Counted from the stretch's first letter, positions 30,803 through 41,863 are shown. The stretch: 64,000 nucleotides of DNA from Histomonas meleagridis (GCA_020186115.1 WSYJ01000060.1:1426001-1490000); one strand, 5' to 3'. Numbers and translations are program-made. The notes: generated by a model not told the origin, from the letters alone.

Positions 30803-32887
30803 ATGTGTGGGCAAAAATTGTATTTCCTGTTGGAAACTTTGCTCTTTATTTTTCCGTTTTTTGCTTCTGGTAATCATACACTTCAAATAAATGCAAACCC
30901 AGAGCCATCGTATGCATTTGGTAAAGGTGGTGTATATCTTAATTGGACAAAACTCAATAATGAAAATGTTTACTACAAGATTTATCAAAGTAGTAAGGAG
31001 TCAAGTGAAGAATGGTCTGATTGGAAACAAATCAGCACATACCAAGCGGAAACAGAAGTTAAAGTTTTAAATATTTATCCAGAAACATACAACGTTACTT
31101 TCATGTTTAATAACAAATCAAATCCATGCTTAATGTCAAAAGCAGCATCTTTAAAAGTTTGGATGGAAGGGGGAACACTGATAGAGAATGACACAAGCAA
31201 AACATTCTCTCCAATTGGAATTGATCCAACCACAAAGAAACAAGTGATTTTTGTAACACCAATTTCTGTTGAAAACTTTGAAAACAAAGTTGCAAATAAT
31301 ACTAACTATGTTTATGATTATGATGTTTTGTTCTTTGGCTCATGGGATTGCAATAATAATTATAATATCAACACAAAAACAGCTAAAGGAATCATTACTG
31401 AATACATAAATAAAGGATATGGAGTAATTGCTGGACATGATACAATTAGTCGTGTGTTCTACAAAAATAAATCTACAAGCTTACTTGCAATTAGAGAACT
31501 TTTTGGTATAAAAGCTTCTCCAGCTGATGGTTATGATTTTTATGATAATAATAACACTAATAAAATACTAGTATACCAAAGGGGATTATTGACAAATTAT
31601 CCATATAAAATAAATTCTTCACTTGAAATTCCTATTTCACATACAACTAGTCAAGCAGCAAAGGGAGATGTTTGGTTTACATTCGATAATGATAATGCTA
31701 CAATAGATAAATATGGATATAAACATAATTTTTATTTAACAACATATAAAAATACAGCCATGATTCAAACAGGTCATAGCTCAGGAGAAGCAACTGAGGA
31801 TGAAATGAAGATTATAGCAAACACAATATTTTATTTGAAACAAAGAACTAATAATAATTTTGCACAGGATCACTCATCACAAGATAAAGATTCGCCTGAA
31901 ATATATGATGTTACATTTAACATTAGTGAACGATGTGCCATAATCAATGCAAGTGATGTTGGCTCTTATTACAAGTTTAAAGTTGAAGCAAAAGGAAAAA
32001 CAAATGATACTTTTATAAATGAATCTGGTGAAGTTGAAGTTTATGTTGAAACCGGTATAAAAGAGTACAAATATACAATTAGTGAACAAGATAATGTTAA
32101 TGAAAGTGCTTTAGAAATAATTACGAGTAATAATTCAATCCCACTTCTACATAACCAAAGTGGAAAGTACATCCATATTGCAGCAGTGGATAATGCAGGG
32201 AACATAGGGAGCATAAAAAGTTATGAAATTCCAATCATTCCATCATTTACTTTCACACAATCAAATACATATACCCAAAGTAATACATATACACAAAGTA
32301 ATACATATACACAATCAGATACATATACACAAAGTAATACATATACACAATCAGAGACATTCGTGGCATCAAGTGCATTCACACAATCAAATTATTTTAC
32401 AAATTCGAATACTTTTACCTTTTCGTTACCATTTGTTGCGATACTGTCTTTCACTTATGTGTTAGTGAAATCCATTTCTTTAACAGAGACAATTACATTA
32501 TTAAATTCATTTATAACAAATTCATTTATTACTTCTTTGATTAGTTCAGAAGTGATTTATATTAATTCGAAATTTATTTATTATGAATACACAGCTGTTG
32601 CTTATTATTCATTTTTTGAATTTTATTCAGGTATCTTTACAATTTATATCCCAAATGAAATTTATAATGATGGATTTTCATCTGGTTTATTAATTGGTTG
32701 TATTTGTGGAGGGATTGTTGTCATTCTGTTAATTACAGGATTAATTGTTTTCCTTTTAAGGAAAATGAAAAAAGGAACACATAAATCAATGTCTAAAGAA
32801 TCAACATCTAATGAAATGATTTTAGAAGAAAAAATTAATGACGAAATTGATAAATTTGTTCAACAAGAAAATGATAATTGGCTATAA
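30803..32887 (+). CDS. Single-pass surface protein with NTYTQS repeats
   Basis: ATG at 30803 gives a clear signal peptide (LYFLLETLLFIFPFFASG); the frame extends further only to a TTG. The ectodomain has an N-terminal Fn3-like part (~30-125), an ~220-residue domain with CxxxxxxD...GKGVIA-like GYGVIAGHDT that recalls DUF5057, an Ig-like part (~375-475), then seven or so hexapeptides NTYTQS/DTYTQS, a Ser/Thr/Phe-rich stretch, a transmembrane helix (LLIGCICGGIVVILLITGLI) and a ~50-residue cytoplasmic tail with LLRKMKKG. Many NxT/NxS sites are present. A role in adhesion is likely but not shown. Confidence 0.8.
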   Translation: MCGQKLYFLLETLLFIFPFFASGNHTLQINANPEPSYAFGKGGVYLNWTKLNNENVYYKIYQSSKESSEEWSDWKQISTYQAETEVKVLNIYPETYNVTFMFNNKSNPCLMSKAASLKVWMEGGTLIENDTSKTFSPIGIDPTTKKQVIFVTPISVENFENKVANNTNYVYDYDVLFFGSWDCNNNYNINTKTAKGIITEYINKGYGVIAGHDTISRVFYKNKSTSLLAIRELFGIKASPADGYDFYDNNNTNKILVYQRGLLTNYPYKINSSLEIPISHTTSQAAKGDVWFTFDNDNATIDKYGYKHNFYLTTYKNTAMIQTGHSSGEATEDEMKIIANTIFYLKQRTNNNFAQDHSSQDKDSPEIYDVTFNISERCAIINASDVGSYYKFKVEAKGKTNDTFINESGEVEVYVETGIKEYKYTISEQDNVNESALEIITSNNSIPLLHNQSGKYIHIAAVDNAGNIGSIKSYEIPIIPSFTFTQSNTYTQSNTYTQSNTYTQSDTYTQSNTYTQSETFVASSAFTQSNYFTNSNTFTFSLPFVAILSFTYVLVKSISLTETITLLNSFITNSFITSLISSEVIYINSKFIYYEYTAVAYYSFFEFYSGIFTIYIPNEIYNDGFSSGLLIGCICGGIVVILLITGLIVFLLRKMKKGTHKSMSKESTSNEMILEEKINDEIDKFVQQENDNWL
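32251..32358 (+). repeat. 18-bp minisatellite coding NTYTQS
   Basis: About six copies of AATACATATACACAAAGT, with synonymous changes (AGT/TCA, CCC/CAC), inside the surface-protein gene. A prime site for copy-number variation. Confidence 0.85.
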
Positions 32888-33237
32888 ATGCATTTAAATA
32901 AAAAGGGATCTTTTTAAAAATGTTTTTGTACTATCTCTATTGGTATTGACCAAAATTAAAATAAAAATAATTGTAAGCTTTGTTGATTATACATATGAAG
33001 TTTGCGGTTCGTTGCTCGATTGTGAGCTTTACTCATACGATATACTTCTATGTGATTTGATCGGTATATAAATCGAGTATGTTTGTTTGGGACATCAGCG
33101 TGTTCTGATCATTTCAGATACAAACTGTATGAATATGTAATTAATAATATTTCATATTTTAAATAATTATTGAATACAATAAGTTATATAAAAATATTAT
33201 CATAATATAATTTTTAGAATTATACAAATTTATTTAA
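32888..33237. other. Intergenic, nothing recognised
   Basis: 3' flank of the surface protein gene. A GC-balanced patch at 33000-33100 has no ORF or clear RNA fold. Confidence 0.5.
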
Positions 33238-33362
33238 AAAAAAAAATATCTTTCAGATAAAATTTCATGAAATAATTATCATTGTCTCCGTTTCGCTTCA
33301 ATTTTAAATTCTTAAAAACAACTTTAAGTACTGTTGTACTTCGGGGATACTTGTATACATTA
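33238..33362 (-). repeat. Dispersed repeat, copy B
   Basis: Best copy of the repeat at 3921-4036; its minus strand reads as an open frame (MVTVLKDQ...YKYPRSTTVLKVVFKNLKLKR) that might be a relic of a real gene. Contains AAGTAC(TGTT)GTACTT at 33326-33341. Confidence 0.7.
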
Positions 33363-33485
33363 TTTAAAATTAAGTCAAATGAATTCTTCTGATCCTTTAA
33401 AACGGTCACCATGAAATAAAAACGTTTAAACTTATGGAAAGTGACAAATAAGTACGTTATTACTTGGTAAAAAGTTTTGACTACA

Positions 33486-33782
33486 ATGACTGAGGAACAA
33501 ATTCCAGAATGGCGAAAAGCTTTTAATTACCCCCTGGTTGTAGAGACTGACTTAGACGAGGATTTACAGTCAGAAATTTTTGATCTAATAGGAATGGCAA
33601 TTGATAGAGCTCAGGGAAATCTCGAAGTTTGCTCAAAATCAATCAAGGCAGATATGGACAATAAAATGGGACCGAGCTGGAATGTTGTTATTGGTGAAAA
33701 CTTTTCACATTATGTAACTTACACAAAAAACATGCTTTTTGCTTATTTTGGCGGAAACCTTGGCGTATTAATTTGGAAGTAA
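33486..33782 (+). CDS. Dynein light chain LC8 type
   Basis: About 98 residues from ATG 33486 (the frame reaches a TTG 9 bp earlier). Follows LC8 throughout: a long acidic first helix, CSKSIKADMDNKMGPSWNVVIGENF with the typical W-x-V-x-G-x-NF stretch, and a final beta strand (FAYFGGNLGVLIWK). LC8 is a homodimeric hub that binds dynein intermediate chain and many other partners. Expected in a flagellate. Ends in TAAA. Confidence 0.92.
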   Translation: MTEEQIPEWRKAFNYPLVVETDLDEDLQSEIFDLIGMAIDRAQGNLEVCSKSIKADMDNKMGPSWNVVIGENFSHYVTYTKNMLFAYFGGNLGVLIWK

Positions 33783-34035
33783 ATCACTTTATAGATTGTT
33801 CATTTTCTTTTTATAAATGCAATATATTTTGAAATTTATTCACCTAATATCATGTTTCAGCGTTACCAACAAACTGTATACGAAAAAAATAATTTGTTTC
33901 ATACTTTTTAATATGTTATAAGCAGATTTATAAAATATTGATGTTAATCAATTTCCTCTTATATCAAAATAAAAATAAATTGTTACGATTAAACATAAAA
34001 TTTTATTAAGAAATTAACTTCAAAAATAATTTTAT

Positions 34036-34923
34036 TCAATGTCTATTAGGTCTAATCTTTTCATAATCCAGAATAGAATCTAGCGAAGCTTGTTTTTGCT
34101 CTAGCATTTTCATCATCTGTCTGTCCTTCTTTGACTTTGGTATTCTGTGCATTGTTTCTTCTTCGATTTCTTCGATTTCTTTCATTCGTTTAAGAAATTC
34201 TTTCATTTTCTTGCTCGCTGCTGCTTTTCGTCCTGCTTCTTGTGGGCCATCGTTTATCTCTGCTGCAACTTCATCCATAAGCATTGATTGTTTTGCATGT
34301 GCTTTCATTGTACGAGCATATTTGGCTTCCTTGACTTGGTCTTCATGAGCTTGTGGATACAAAGAAGACATGACTTGAGGTGGCTGATATTGAGAACTGA
34401 CAAATCTTTCCTCATCTTCGCCATATTCTTGATCAGCTAACATTGATGATGGATTTGCACGAAGTGCCATCGATTGATTCTTCTCAATTTCTTTGTATTT
34501 CTGGAGTTGGTACTGAAGTTGGTTTTCAAGTGGTTTAATCTTTTCAAGAACACACTTATTTGATACAAGAGAATCAACAGCTGGAGTTATATCAGAACCA
34601 GTTGTTTTAGCTACCATGAATTGAGCAAGGTTTTCAAGGTATTCAAGAAGGCAATGGTTGCGAACCTGTAATAATGAAATGCCATCAATACTCCCTTCTT
34701 CATTATTCCTAATCTTTTCATATATTTTGTCAAAATATTCGTTGGCTTGATCCATCTTAGCTTGAAGACTTCTAAGGTGAGTAAGAAGATCAAGTTTTTG
34801 GTCTGCTGCAATTTTGATGTAATCAACTTTTGGTATAATTTGGGTCTCTTCTGTTGTTTTAACGTCATGTTTAATTGTATCTTTGATAGTAACGCCTGAA
34901 AATAGTTCTATTTCGTCATCCAT
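34036..34923 (-). CDS. Lcp5/neuroguidin-type protein (Sas10/Utp3/C1D family)
   Basis: Residues ~85-145 fit the Sas10/C1D domain: LLEYLENLAQFMVAK, then a VLEKIKPLENQLQYQLQKYKE helix. The middle has the neuroguidin-like order RANPSSM...YQPPQVMSSLY, and the end is rich in Lys with an SKKDRQMMKML helix. These proteins act in the small-subunit processome in the nucleolus or in mRNA control. 295 aa is a typical size. A GACCGTTAAA motif is 29 nt upstream of the ATG. Assignment to Lcp5 rather than Sas10 or C1D rests on length and the PP segment. Confidence 0.72.
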   Translation of the reverse strand: MDDEIELFSGVTIKDTIKHDVKTTEETQIIPKVDYIKIAADQKLDLLTHLRSLQAKMDQANEYFDKIYEKIRNNEEGSIDGISLLQVRNHCLLEYLENLAQFMVAKTTGSDITPAVDSLVSNKCVLEKIKPLENQLQYQLQKYKEIEKNQSMALRANPSSMLADQEYGEDEERFVSSQYQPPQVMSSLYPQAHEDQVKEAKYARTMKAHAKQSMLMDEVAAEINDGPQEAGRKAAASKKMKEFLKRMKEIEEIEEETMHRIPKSKKDRQMMKMLEQKQASLDSILDYEKIRPNRH

Positions 34924-35193
34924 AAATTTTGGTAATGGTCATGAGAGCTTTAACGGTCTCTTATATTCATGAAAAATTTTTAAATTTAAAATTTTTATAA
35001 GAGAAACTAAATGATTTAGTGATATATTGAAATACATAATAATCTTTTGTAATGTTGAATTTCAACATTTTTAAATTAAATCTTTGGAATAAAAAATTTC
35101 ATCAAAATTTTATTTATTCTTTTTTTAACATTAACAAAAAAAAATATTTTTATACAATAACTTACTTTTATAAAAGAGAAAATTGTTTTTAAG

Positions 35194-35865
35194 TTAATAG
35201 TCATTATTCCTTCCTTTCAAAAAATTTTCAAAAATTGTTGAAAATTGTTTGGGGATAAAATAAAACATCCGCGGTCCATCTTTCGTTTCAAGCCCTATTG
35301 ATACGTACTGGTCATTATAGCCGCCAATGTCTTGTGGAATAATTTTGTGTGATTTAATATCTGTCAAAAAAATTCTTTCAGGATCACCAACAACTGGTTG
35401 AACCCACATAGCTTCAGATTCCACGGAAAGTTTAGCTTCATTTCCATTCATATCATATATTGAAAACGGTGAAGATGGAAATATATTAATTGGCGTTTTG
35501 CTACCTTGCATGCATCCTTGAGGAGGACCCTTCTCAATTATTTCTGGCTTTAAGTTAAACTGATCATTTGTTCCTAAAATTTTTGCTGATCGCTTTTTTG
35601 TTGAATTTCTTCTTTTAGATTTCTGTTTTTCTTCTTTAGAAGTATTGCTCATTAACATTATTCTACACCCTGATTTTATTTCAAAGTCTTTGAGTTTAGA
35701 TTTTGGATTTTTTGTGATTATTTTTCCATTGTAAATTAATTTTTGATTAGTTGTGCGAACTGGAAATTTTTTGGCTATTTCTTTTCGTAATTGCACTACT
35801 GATGGATTTGCGCCTTTTATATGTATGGTATCACGTTGGTTCTGGAAATGGACAATTACTTCCAT
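35194..35865 (-). CDS. UBFD1-like ubiquitin-domain protein
   Basis: Residues ~1-75 form a ubiquitin-like domain (KLIYNGKIITKNPKSKLKDF). After a basic linker the C-terminal ~110 residues follow UBFD1 order: PPQGCMQGSK, a KLSVESEAMWVQP strand, IFLTDIKSH, and MFYFIPKQFSTIFENFL. UBFD1 is a conserved protein of poorly known function linked to ubiquitin and NF-kB regulation in animals. ATG 35865 is preferred; a TTG two codons upstream is in frame. The upstream 100 bp has AACGAT and three AACGTT boxes (35895-35960). Confidence 0.75.
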   Translation of the reverse strand: MEVIVHFQNQRDTIHIKGANPSVVQLRKEIAKKFPVRTTNQKLIYNGKIITKNPKSKLKDFEIKSGCRIMLMSNTSKEEKQKSKRRNSTKKRSAKILGTNDQFNLKPEIIEKGPPQGCMQGSKTPINIFPSSPFSIYDMNGNEAKLSVESEAMWVQPVVGDPERIFLTDIKSHKIIPQDIGGYNDQYVSIGLETKDGPRMFYFIPKQFSTIFENFLKGRNNDY

Positions 35866-36309
35866 TACCAATTGCCACTTTTTAAAATACCAAAAACGAT
35901 AAACGTTGACACAAAAAACGTTAAGATATAATCAACGCGGAAAACGTTCAGACGTTTTATATCACAGTTTTTGAAATTAATATTAATTTTTTTACAATGA
36001 TTGTTTAAAGTTTAATGATCAAAAAATGAAGATTATATAAGTTGTGAACCATGTCACCCAGAAATATTTGGCTTTCATATAAAATATTGATAAATTTCAA
36101 TCTGATGAAAGAAGTTTCATGGATTATTTGATAAAAACATTGAACTTCCTTCAGATGTTTTGTGTATATCAAAAATCGATCATTCTACATTCAAAAATGC
36201 AGCACTCATTCTAATTTTATAGTTTTAATGAAAAATCAGGACCATGTGTCCTCAGTCCTAAATAAAGTTAATGAAATAATATTTGTCTTTGATTATTTCA
36301 ATTAAAAAA
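35866..36309. other. Intergenic
   Basis: Upstream AACGTT-type motifs near 35895-35960, otherwise nothing seen. Confidence 0.5.
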
Positions 36310-37270
36310 AAAAATCATTTTCCCAAAGCATGGCATTCCTAGATGCATACATAAGAGCTGTATTAAATAATTTAATTAATGACCAAATATTATTTTGAAA
36401 TTTTAAATAAAACAAAATATCTTTAGCATTAATATCAATTCCTTCTTGTTCAAGAATTAATTTAACTATTTCTGTATGACCACGATAAGATGCTCTAATA
36501 AGTGCTGTATAAAATAATTCAAATAATTTTCGAATATTATTTTGAAATCCAAAATTATCAAAATAAATATAAAATAAAACAAATAAATATCTTTAGCATT
36601 AATATCAATTCTTTCTTGTTCAAGAAGTAATTTAACTATTTCTGAATGACCATTTTCAGATGCATAAATAAGTGCTGTTTCAAATAATTTAAATAATTTC
36701 TAAATATTATTTTGAAATATAAAATTATTATAATAAATATAAAATAAAACAAATAAATATCTTTAGCATTAATATCAATTCCTTCTTGTTCAAGAAGTAA
36801 TTTAACTATTTCTGTATGACCATTTCTAGATGCATACATAAGTGCTGTCCAAAATAATTTAAATAATTTCCAAATATTATTTTGAAATAAAAAATTATTA
36901 AAATAAATTTCAAATAAAACAAATAAATACCTTTAGCATTAATATCAATTCCTTCTTGTTCAAGAAGTAATTTAACTATTTCTGAATGACCATTTGAAGA
37001 TGCTAAAATAAGTGCTGTATTAAATAATTTAAATAATTTTCAAATATTATTTTGAAATATAAAATTATTAAAATAAATTTCAAATAAAACAAATAAATAC
37101 CTTTAGCATTAATATCAATTCCTTCTTGTTCAAGAAGTAATTTAACTATTTCTATATGACCATTTAAAGATGCTAAAATAAGTGCTGTTCGAAATAATTT
37201 AAATAATTTCCAAATATTATTTTGAAATTTTACATTATTAAAATAAATTTTAAATAGAACAAATAAATAT
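36310..37270 (-). repeat. 170-bp ankyrin unit array (minus strand)
   Basis: AGTGCTGT (RC of ACAGCACT) at 36501, 36671, 36841, 37011 and 37181: exactly 170 bp each, with one more unit at 36354 at 147 bp. Each unit codes a HTEIVKLLLEQEGIDINAKD-type ankyrin. The array is the continuation of the gene starting at 38417; the last unit runs to a stop near 36300. Confidence 0.9.
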
Positions 37271-38417
37271 TTTTAGCATTAACATCAATTCCTTTTTGTT
37301 TTAAAACGTATTCAACAAGTTCAATATTTCCTGATACAGATGAAAATACCAATATATCATGCGGAATTGAATAATCTTTAAGAAAATATTCAACTAAAAA
37401 AATATTTCCATTAATTGCTGCTTCATTAATAATGTTATCATTGATTTTCATTCCTTCTTTAACTAAAAATGAAAATATATCATAATTGCGATATAAAATA
37501 CAAAATTTTCCTAATTTTTCTAAATTATCAATTTCTTGAATTTTATTCTCATAAAGATATTTAAAAATATCATTTCGATGGAACTCAATTGCTGCTTCAT
37601 ATGCATCTTTAAATGATGAGTGATTTTGTTCACATAAATGAATTATTTCTTCATTTCCACCTGCAACTGCATATTTACCTGTGTTATCTATTTTAGAACT
37701 ATTCATAAGTAAATATTTAAAACATTTAACTGAACCAAAAAATGCTGCATAATCAATTAATGTAACATTTTCTTGATTAACAAATGAATGTCTTTCATAA
37801 AGTGATGGTTCAATTGTTTGATTAAAATCAAAATTTGCTTGTAATGATATTTCTTGAAGTTTTTCTATTTCATCATTTCGAATTATTTTCGCAATTTCAT
37901 TCGGATTATGTCCTTCTTTAACATATTTCTTATGAAGTTCCCAATCATTATTTGAAAGTTCTTCATAATTTACAAAATCATGTTCCCTTAAATAAATTGC
38001 TAATTTATCTTTAGACATATAATGTACAAAATAAGCACTATGGTTGTTTTTTACAATGTTTGGTTCAAGAAAATTATGTTCAATCATAGCTTCAAGAAGA
38101 TAAGATGATTCATTTGAATTTTTATTATTAAGAAATTGCCCAAATACATCAAATATATTAGATTTGATTTTATTACACTCTTCAAATGTTCTTATTTCTT
38201 TTATAATATTTAAAAATAAATCTATGTTATTGTTTTTAATTACAAAGGAATAATATATCATTTGAATAATCATGAAATCATAAGATAAAGGATGGATTTC
38301 ATCAAATTTGCTGATTATTAAACCTAAAGATCTAGAGAAATTTTCTTCATTCAAACTAAAAATTGCTTGATTTATTGATAGAAGTGTTTCCCAGTCGCAT
38401 AGTTCCTTTGGCCTCAT
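37230..38417 (-). CDS. DUF3447/ankyrin protein, first coding block (array downstream)
   Basis: Open for 395 codons from ATG 38417. Residues ~1-130 are a helical N-terminal region, then the family core NDWELHKKYVKEGHNPNEIA (~165), EKLQEISLQANFDFNQ, VTLIDYAAFFGSVKCFKYLL, HLCEQNHSSF, and a series of degenerate ankyrin repeats ending in IELVEYVLKQKGIDVNAKN at ~380. The ORF then runs into the first intervening piece (IYLFYLKFILIM). If the array at 36310-37270 is spliced in, the protein gains six or so 33-residue ankyrin repeats. Function unknown. A palindrome lies 8 bp upstream. Confidence 0.75.
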   Translation of the reverse strand: MRPKELCDWETLLSINQAIFSLNEENFSRSLGLIISKFDEIHPLSYDFMIIQMIYYSFVIKNNNIDLFLNIIKEIRTFEECNKIKSNIFDVFGQFLNNKNSNESSYLLEAMIEHNFLEPNIVKNNHSAYFVHYMSKDKLAIYLREHDFVNYEELSNNDWELHKKYVKEGHNPNEIAKIIRNDEIEKLQEISLQANFDFNQTIEPSLYERHSFVNQENVTLIDYAAFFGSVKCFKYLLMNSSKIDNTGKYAVAGGNEEIIHLCEQNHSSFKDAYEAAIEFHRNDIFKYLYENKIQEIDNLEKLGKFCILYRNYDIFSFLVKEGMKINDNIINEAAINGNIFLVEYFLKDYSIPHDILVFSSVSGNIELVEYVLKQKGIDVNAKNIYLFYLKFILIM

Positions 38418-38424
38418 GTGGAAA

Positions 38425-38441
38425 ATCCGTTAATAACGGAT
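38425..38441. promoter_or_regulatory. 17-bp Myb-like palindrome upstream of DUF3447 gene
   Basis: ATCCGTTAATAACGGAT, two inverted CCGTTA half-sites around one A, starting 8 bp before the ATG at 38417 (minus strand). Confidence 0.5.
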
Positions 38442-38681
38442 ATTTCAATTCAAATTTTAAAATTGAAAAGTATAAACTAGTGAAAAAGTTGGATTATTCA
38501 GCAAAAATGAAGGAATTCATAAAGTAAAATAATAAAAGGCTTATTTTGATCACCAATTAAAAGTATATTCCAAATTATTAAAACATATTTCAAATCATTA
38601 AAACAGAACGGAGTTGACCAACGATCCTCCTTACATAATTCCTTTTGAAAACAAGGACAAAATAATAAATAAATAATTTAT
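38442..38681. other. Intergenic
   Basis: AT-rich, nothing recognised. Confidence 0.5.
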
Positions 38682-39133
38682 TTAACAGAAAATTTGAGAC
38701 AAAAATTCAATTCCGTTAAACTCCAAATTAGACTTAAACAACGACTGGTTATTGTTCTCTTCGTATTCCTTTATGTACAATGTCTTTATATTCGACACAA
38801 CATAGTTATATAATATGAAAGCAATTTCATCAGATAAATTGTTGGAAGATACCAATCGTGGAACACCATTACAAAAAGGTGCTTTGATAGATGAAATATA
38901 CTTTAAAACTTTCATTGAGTAGAGACCTTCCATTACTTTCTTTATAGTGTGACAATATGCCAATTTGTAAAATCATGATTTTCATAATATACTTCAGCAG
39001 GTGATTCATTAAAGATAATAAGGGCAAAACTTTTAGTTGGATCAAATTCTTCTTGAAAATGAAGCTTACTACAATATAAAAATCTGAATAGTGCTGTGTC
39101 ATTACATGAACTTGTTGAATACATGTAACACAT
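38682..39133 (-). pseudogene. Frameshifted gene fragment of unknown function
   Basis: From ATG 39133 one frame (LFRFLYCSKLHFQEEFDPTK...NFTNWHIVT region) stops near 38942; the reading continues in another frame (IKKVMEGLYSMKVLKYISSI...VSNIKTLYIKEY) to 38682. Together ~150 codons have natural composition. One frame change near 38955. I do not recognise the family. Confidence 0.45.
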
Positions 39134-41183
39134 TATGTGATAAAATGATTCAAATATTTAAAATGGATGCCCATGAAAATTTTCTCCCTCATAGCCTGTA
39201 GATACACTTCCAGTGAAATAAAAATAAAATTATGTATTTTTTGAATATATGATTTGGAAATTTCAAATTAAAAGAAATTTTATATTTTTAACAGACTTTA
39301 TTGTCTTCTTCGGATTAACCTTTGTTTGACATTCCTGATTAGAATACAAGCTTAAAGTTATATGAAGATTTGGAATGTAAGGTTCTTTTTTCGTTTTTTT
39401 GTAAACATTTGAAAGATTGTATACATTATTCAAAAATTGAGTACCTTTTTTTACAATTCATATTAACGGACAACTGCATTCAAAACAAATAAATTGTTTA
39501 TTGGTTTTTTTCTGGAAAATTATAGTTTTTTTTCCAAAATGATCCCATAACATTCCATTATATTATTTATTTTGAATAAAAAATGCAATGCATTACATAA
39601 TCTTTATTATATCATAAAACGAAATAAACATTTAGAAATGTATAAAATTTCAATTTACATGTTATTATTTGATTTCGAAATATGTATTAAAAAATAATAT
39701 TGAGAATTTCAGGTTCGGTAGAATCATATTTTTTCATTCTAACAAAATAATCTTTTTCTCAAAAAATGATTTCATTTATGTTTCAAATGGGTGGAGTAAA
39801 TTTGTAAAAATATATTATATTATAGATATTCTATAAGCAAATTTTAACTGTGAATGGTTTATGATGGAATTTTATGTTTTTAACGAAACTTAATACGAAC
39901 ATAAAAAATATGGAAACAAAGTTAGAATTTTGCTGAATGGGAAAAGTTTTTATCTCTAAAGTACATTGCTTTAGACTCGAAAAACTACTTCTTTAGCGGA
40001 CAGATTTCGACCGTTTAAAATCCTAACACCCAGTGTGTTTGATTCCATTTTGTATGAAGCCATGATATCGTCAAAGCACGTGCTTTATGATGATACTACT
40101 AACATAAACATATGAGATAAAAATTTGAATCATCAATCAATTTACATGAAATTCAAAATTACTTTTAAATAAAGGAATTGATGTTAATGCAAAAAATATT
40201 CATTTTAATAATTTGGAATATGTTTTAATAATTTGAAACAGCAATTGAAATTGCTAAAATGTTGATATAAACATCGAATAATATGAAAATCATCAAAATC
40301 ACAATATATATTACAACGCTTTACCTATTGACAAGTATATTCACAAAGCAAAATGGAAATACATAAAAAATACAATAATATTATAAAGAATTGATGAGAT
40401 GAATAACGAGGAAAAATTATGAAAGACCTTAATAGGAATATGAAAAAATAAGTGATAATTTGATATAATACTTTATTTTATGATTAAACAAATAATTTCT
40501 TATCTATGTTAATATCATTTTCTGTTTCTTCATATGATTCCTTATTTTGAAGATTGATTTGAATAATTATTATTGTAATTATAACTATAACAACAACTGC
40601 TGTAATTACGGTCTCAATAACAACACTACAAAGATCACACACAGGTTTTTTGTAACAATCGCTTTGGGTTCATTGATTTTTGATATCTGCACTTGTTCAT
40701 AAGGTATTTCTTTCTTATTTAAATAATGATTTCAATGGTTGCATCATCGATTAGAAAACGCAACAGTTTAATTTCCATTTTACAAAAGTTATTCTTAAAC
40801 TATTGACTTTTTGACTTTACCATGCTTGGAAGGACATAAAATAGATATACTATCAGAATTTACATTAAAATGAATTTTTTGATAACAATTTTATTGATTT
40901 AATATTTGATTAGCCCATTCGTTATATCATATTTAATTCGGTACCCTGGTGAACTTATAAATAGACAAAGAATAATAACATGGTACTTCCTAAGGAGGGT
41001 GCACTGTTTTTCCTATTTTAATTTAATGCTGAAAAAATAATGTTTGAAACGCGTTTGATTTCTATATGACATATCATGTGAAATTAAATTTCTGGGAAAA
41101 TCTGCTAACATACAAATATGCATGTTAAATCAGTACCAAGTATTAGAAACATCCCAATACCAAATTGGGAATCTCGGCATTAA
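39134..41183. other. Gene-poor stretch with relics
   Basis: No intact gene. 40140-40260 holds one relic ankyrin unit (LLLNKGIDVNAKN) with its AT-rich spacer and an AACAGCA. 40483-40640 (minus) encodes ~45 residues with CDLC, a hydrophobic span of V/I residues, and an acidic tail NDINIDKKLFV then a stop: perhaps the cytoplasmic end of a lost surface protein. The rest is AT-rich with no signal. Confidence 0.4.
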
Positions 41184-41863
41184 ATGCAAAGAAAGCAGGA
41201 AATTGGACTTATTTTTTTTGAAAAAAATCGAAAGCGACCTATTAATCTTTCTAACTTATACAAAAAATCAAATTTAAATATAACAAACCCAAATGCCAGG
41301 AAGCTTTCCCGGAGTTGTGATTATAATTTCGGTACAAGATTTAATAATAAAAATGAAAAGCATCAAAAAGAATTAGATAACTTACAATTTGTACCATCTC
41401 TGACTTTTACAAAGGAAAAGCAAGTTAAAAATCGACCAGCTACTTCAATTGATGAGATTGATGACAAAAATTATGTCATTCATAAGCTAAATCCTATAAT
41501 GCCTAAAGCTTCGCCACTCACTGTTTCTCATATCACATTTAACCAAAGTTGTAATACTAACAAAAAAGAACAATCAAAACATTAAATTCGCCAACTCAAA
41601 AGAAAATAGTGTGGAAACAATTTCAAAAAAATGATTTCATACGAATACAAAAATATTCATTTGAAGCCATTTTTTATGGCAGAATGTTAATAGCTAACAT
41701 GGAACTCATTGGCTTTTTGGCACAGACGGTTGAATATAGCTGCTATAATTTGCCAACGGTGAGTTCGACAGACGTATTTTTGGCTAATGAGGATCGAGCT
41801 ATTTATCAATCTTGGAAATTAGTGTTGCAACAAAATTATTTTTTGGCCACACAAAATGTATAA
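41184..41863 (+). CDS. Unknown basic protein, in two frames
   Basis: ATG 41184 opens a 133-codon frame, basic and rich in Asn and Lys, ending at TAA 41583. In another frame reading is open across the same place (IKTLNSPTQKKIVWKQFQKND) and on to 41863, with well-formed segments (YSFEAIFYGRMLIANMELIGF). A single-base shift in the A6 run at 41562-41567 would join them to ~226 aa. The second part has no ATG of its own. No family recognised. Could be a pseudogene, or a base-call error in the A run. Confidence 0.5.
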
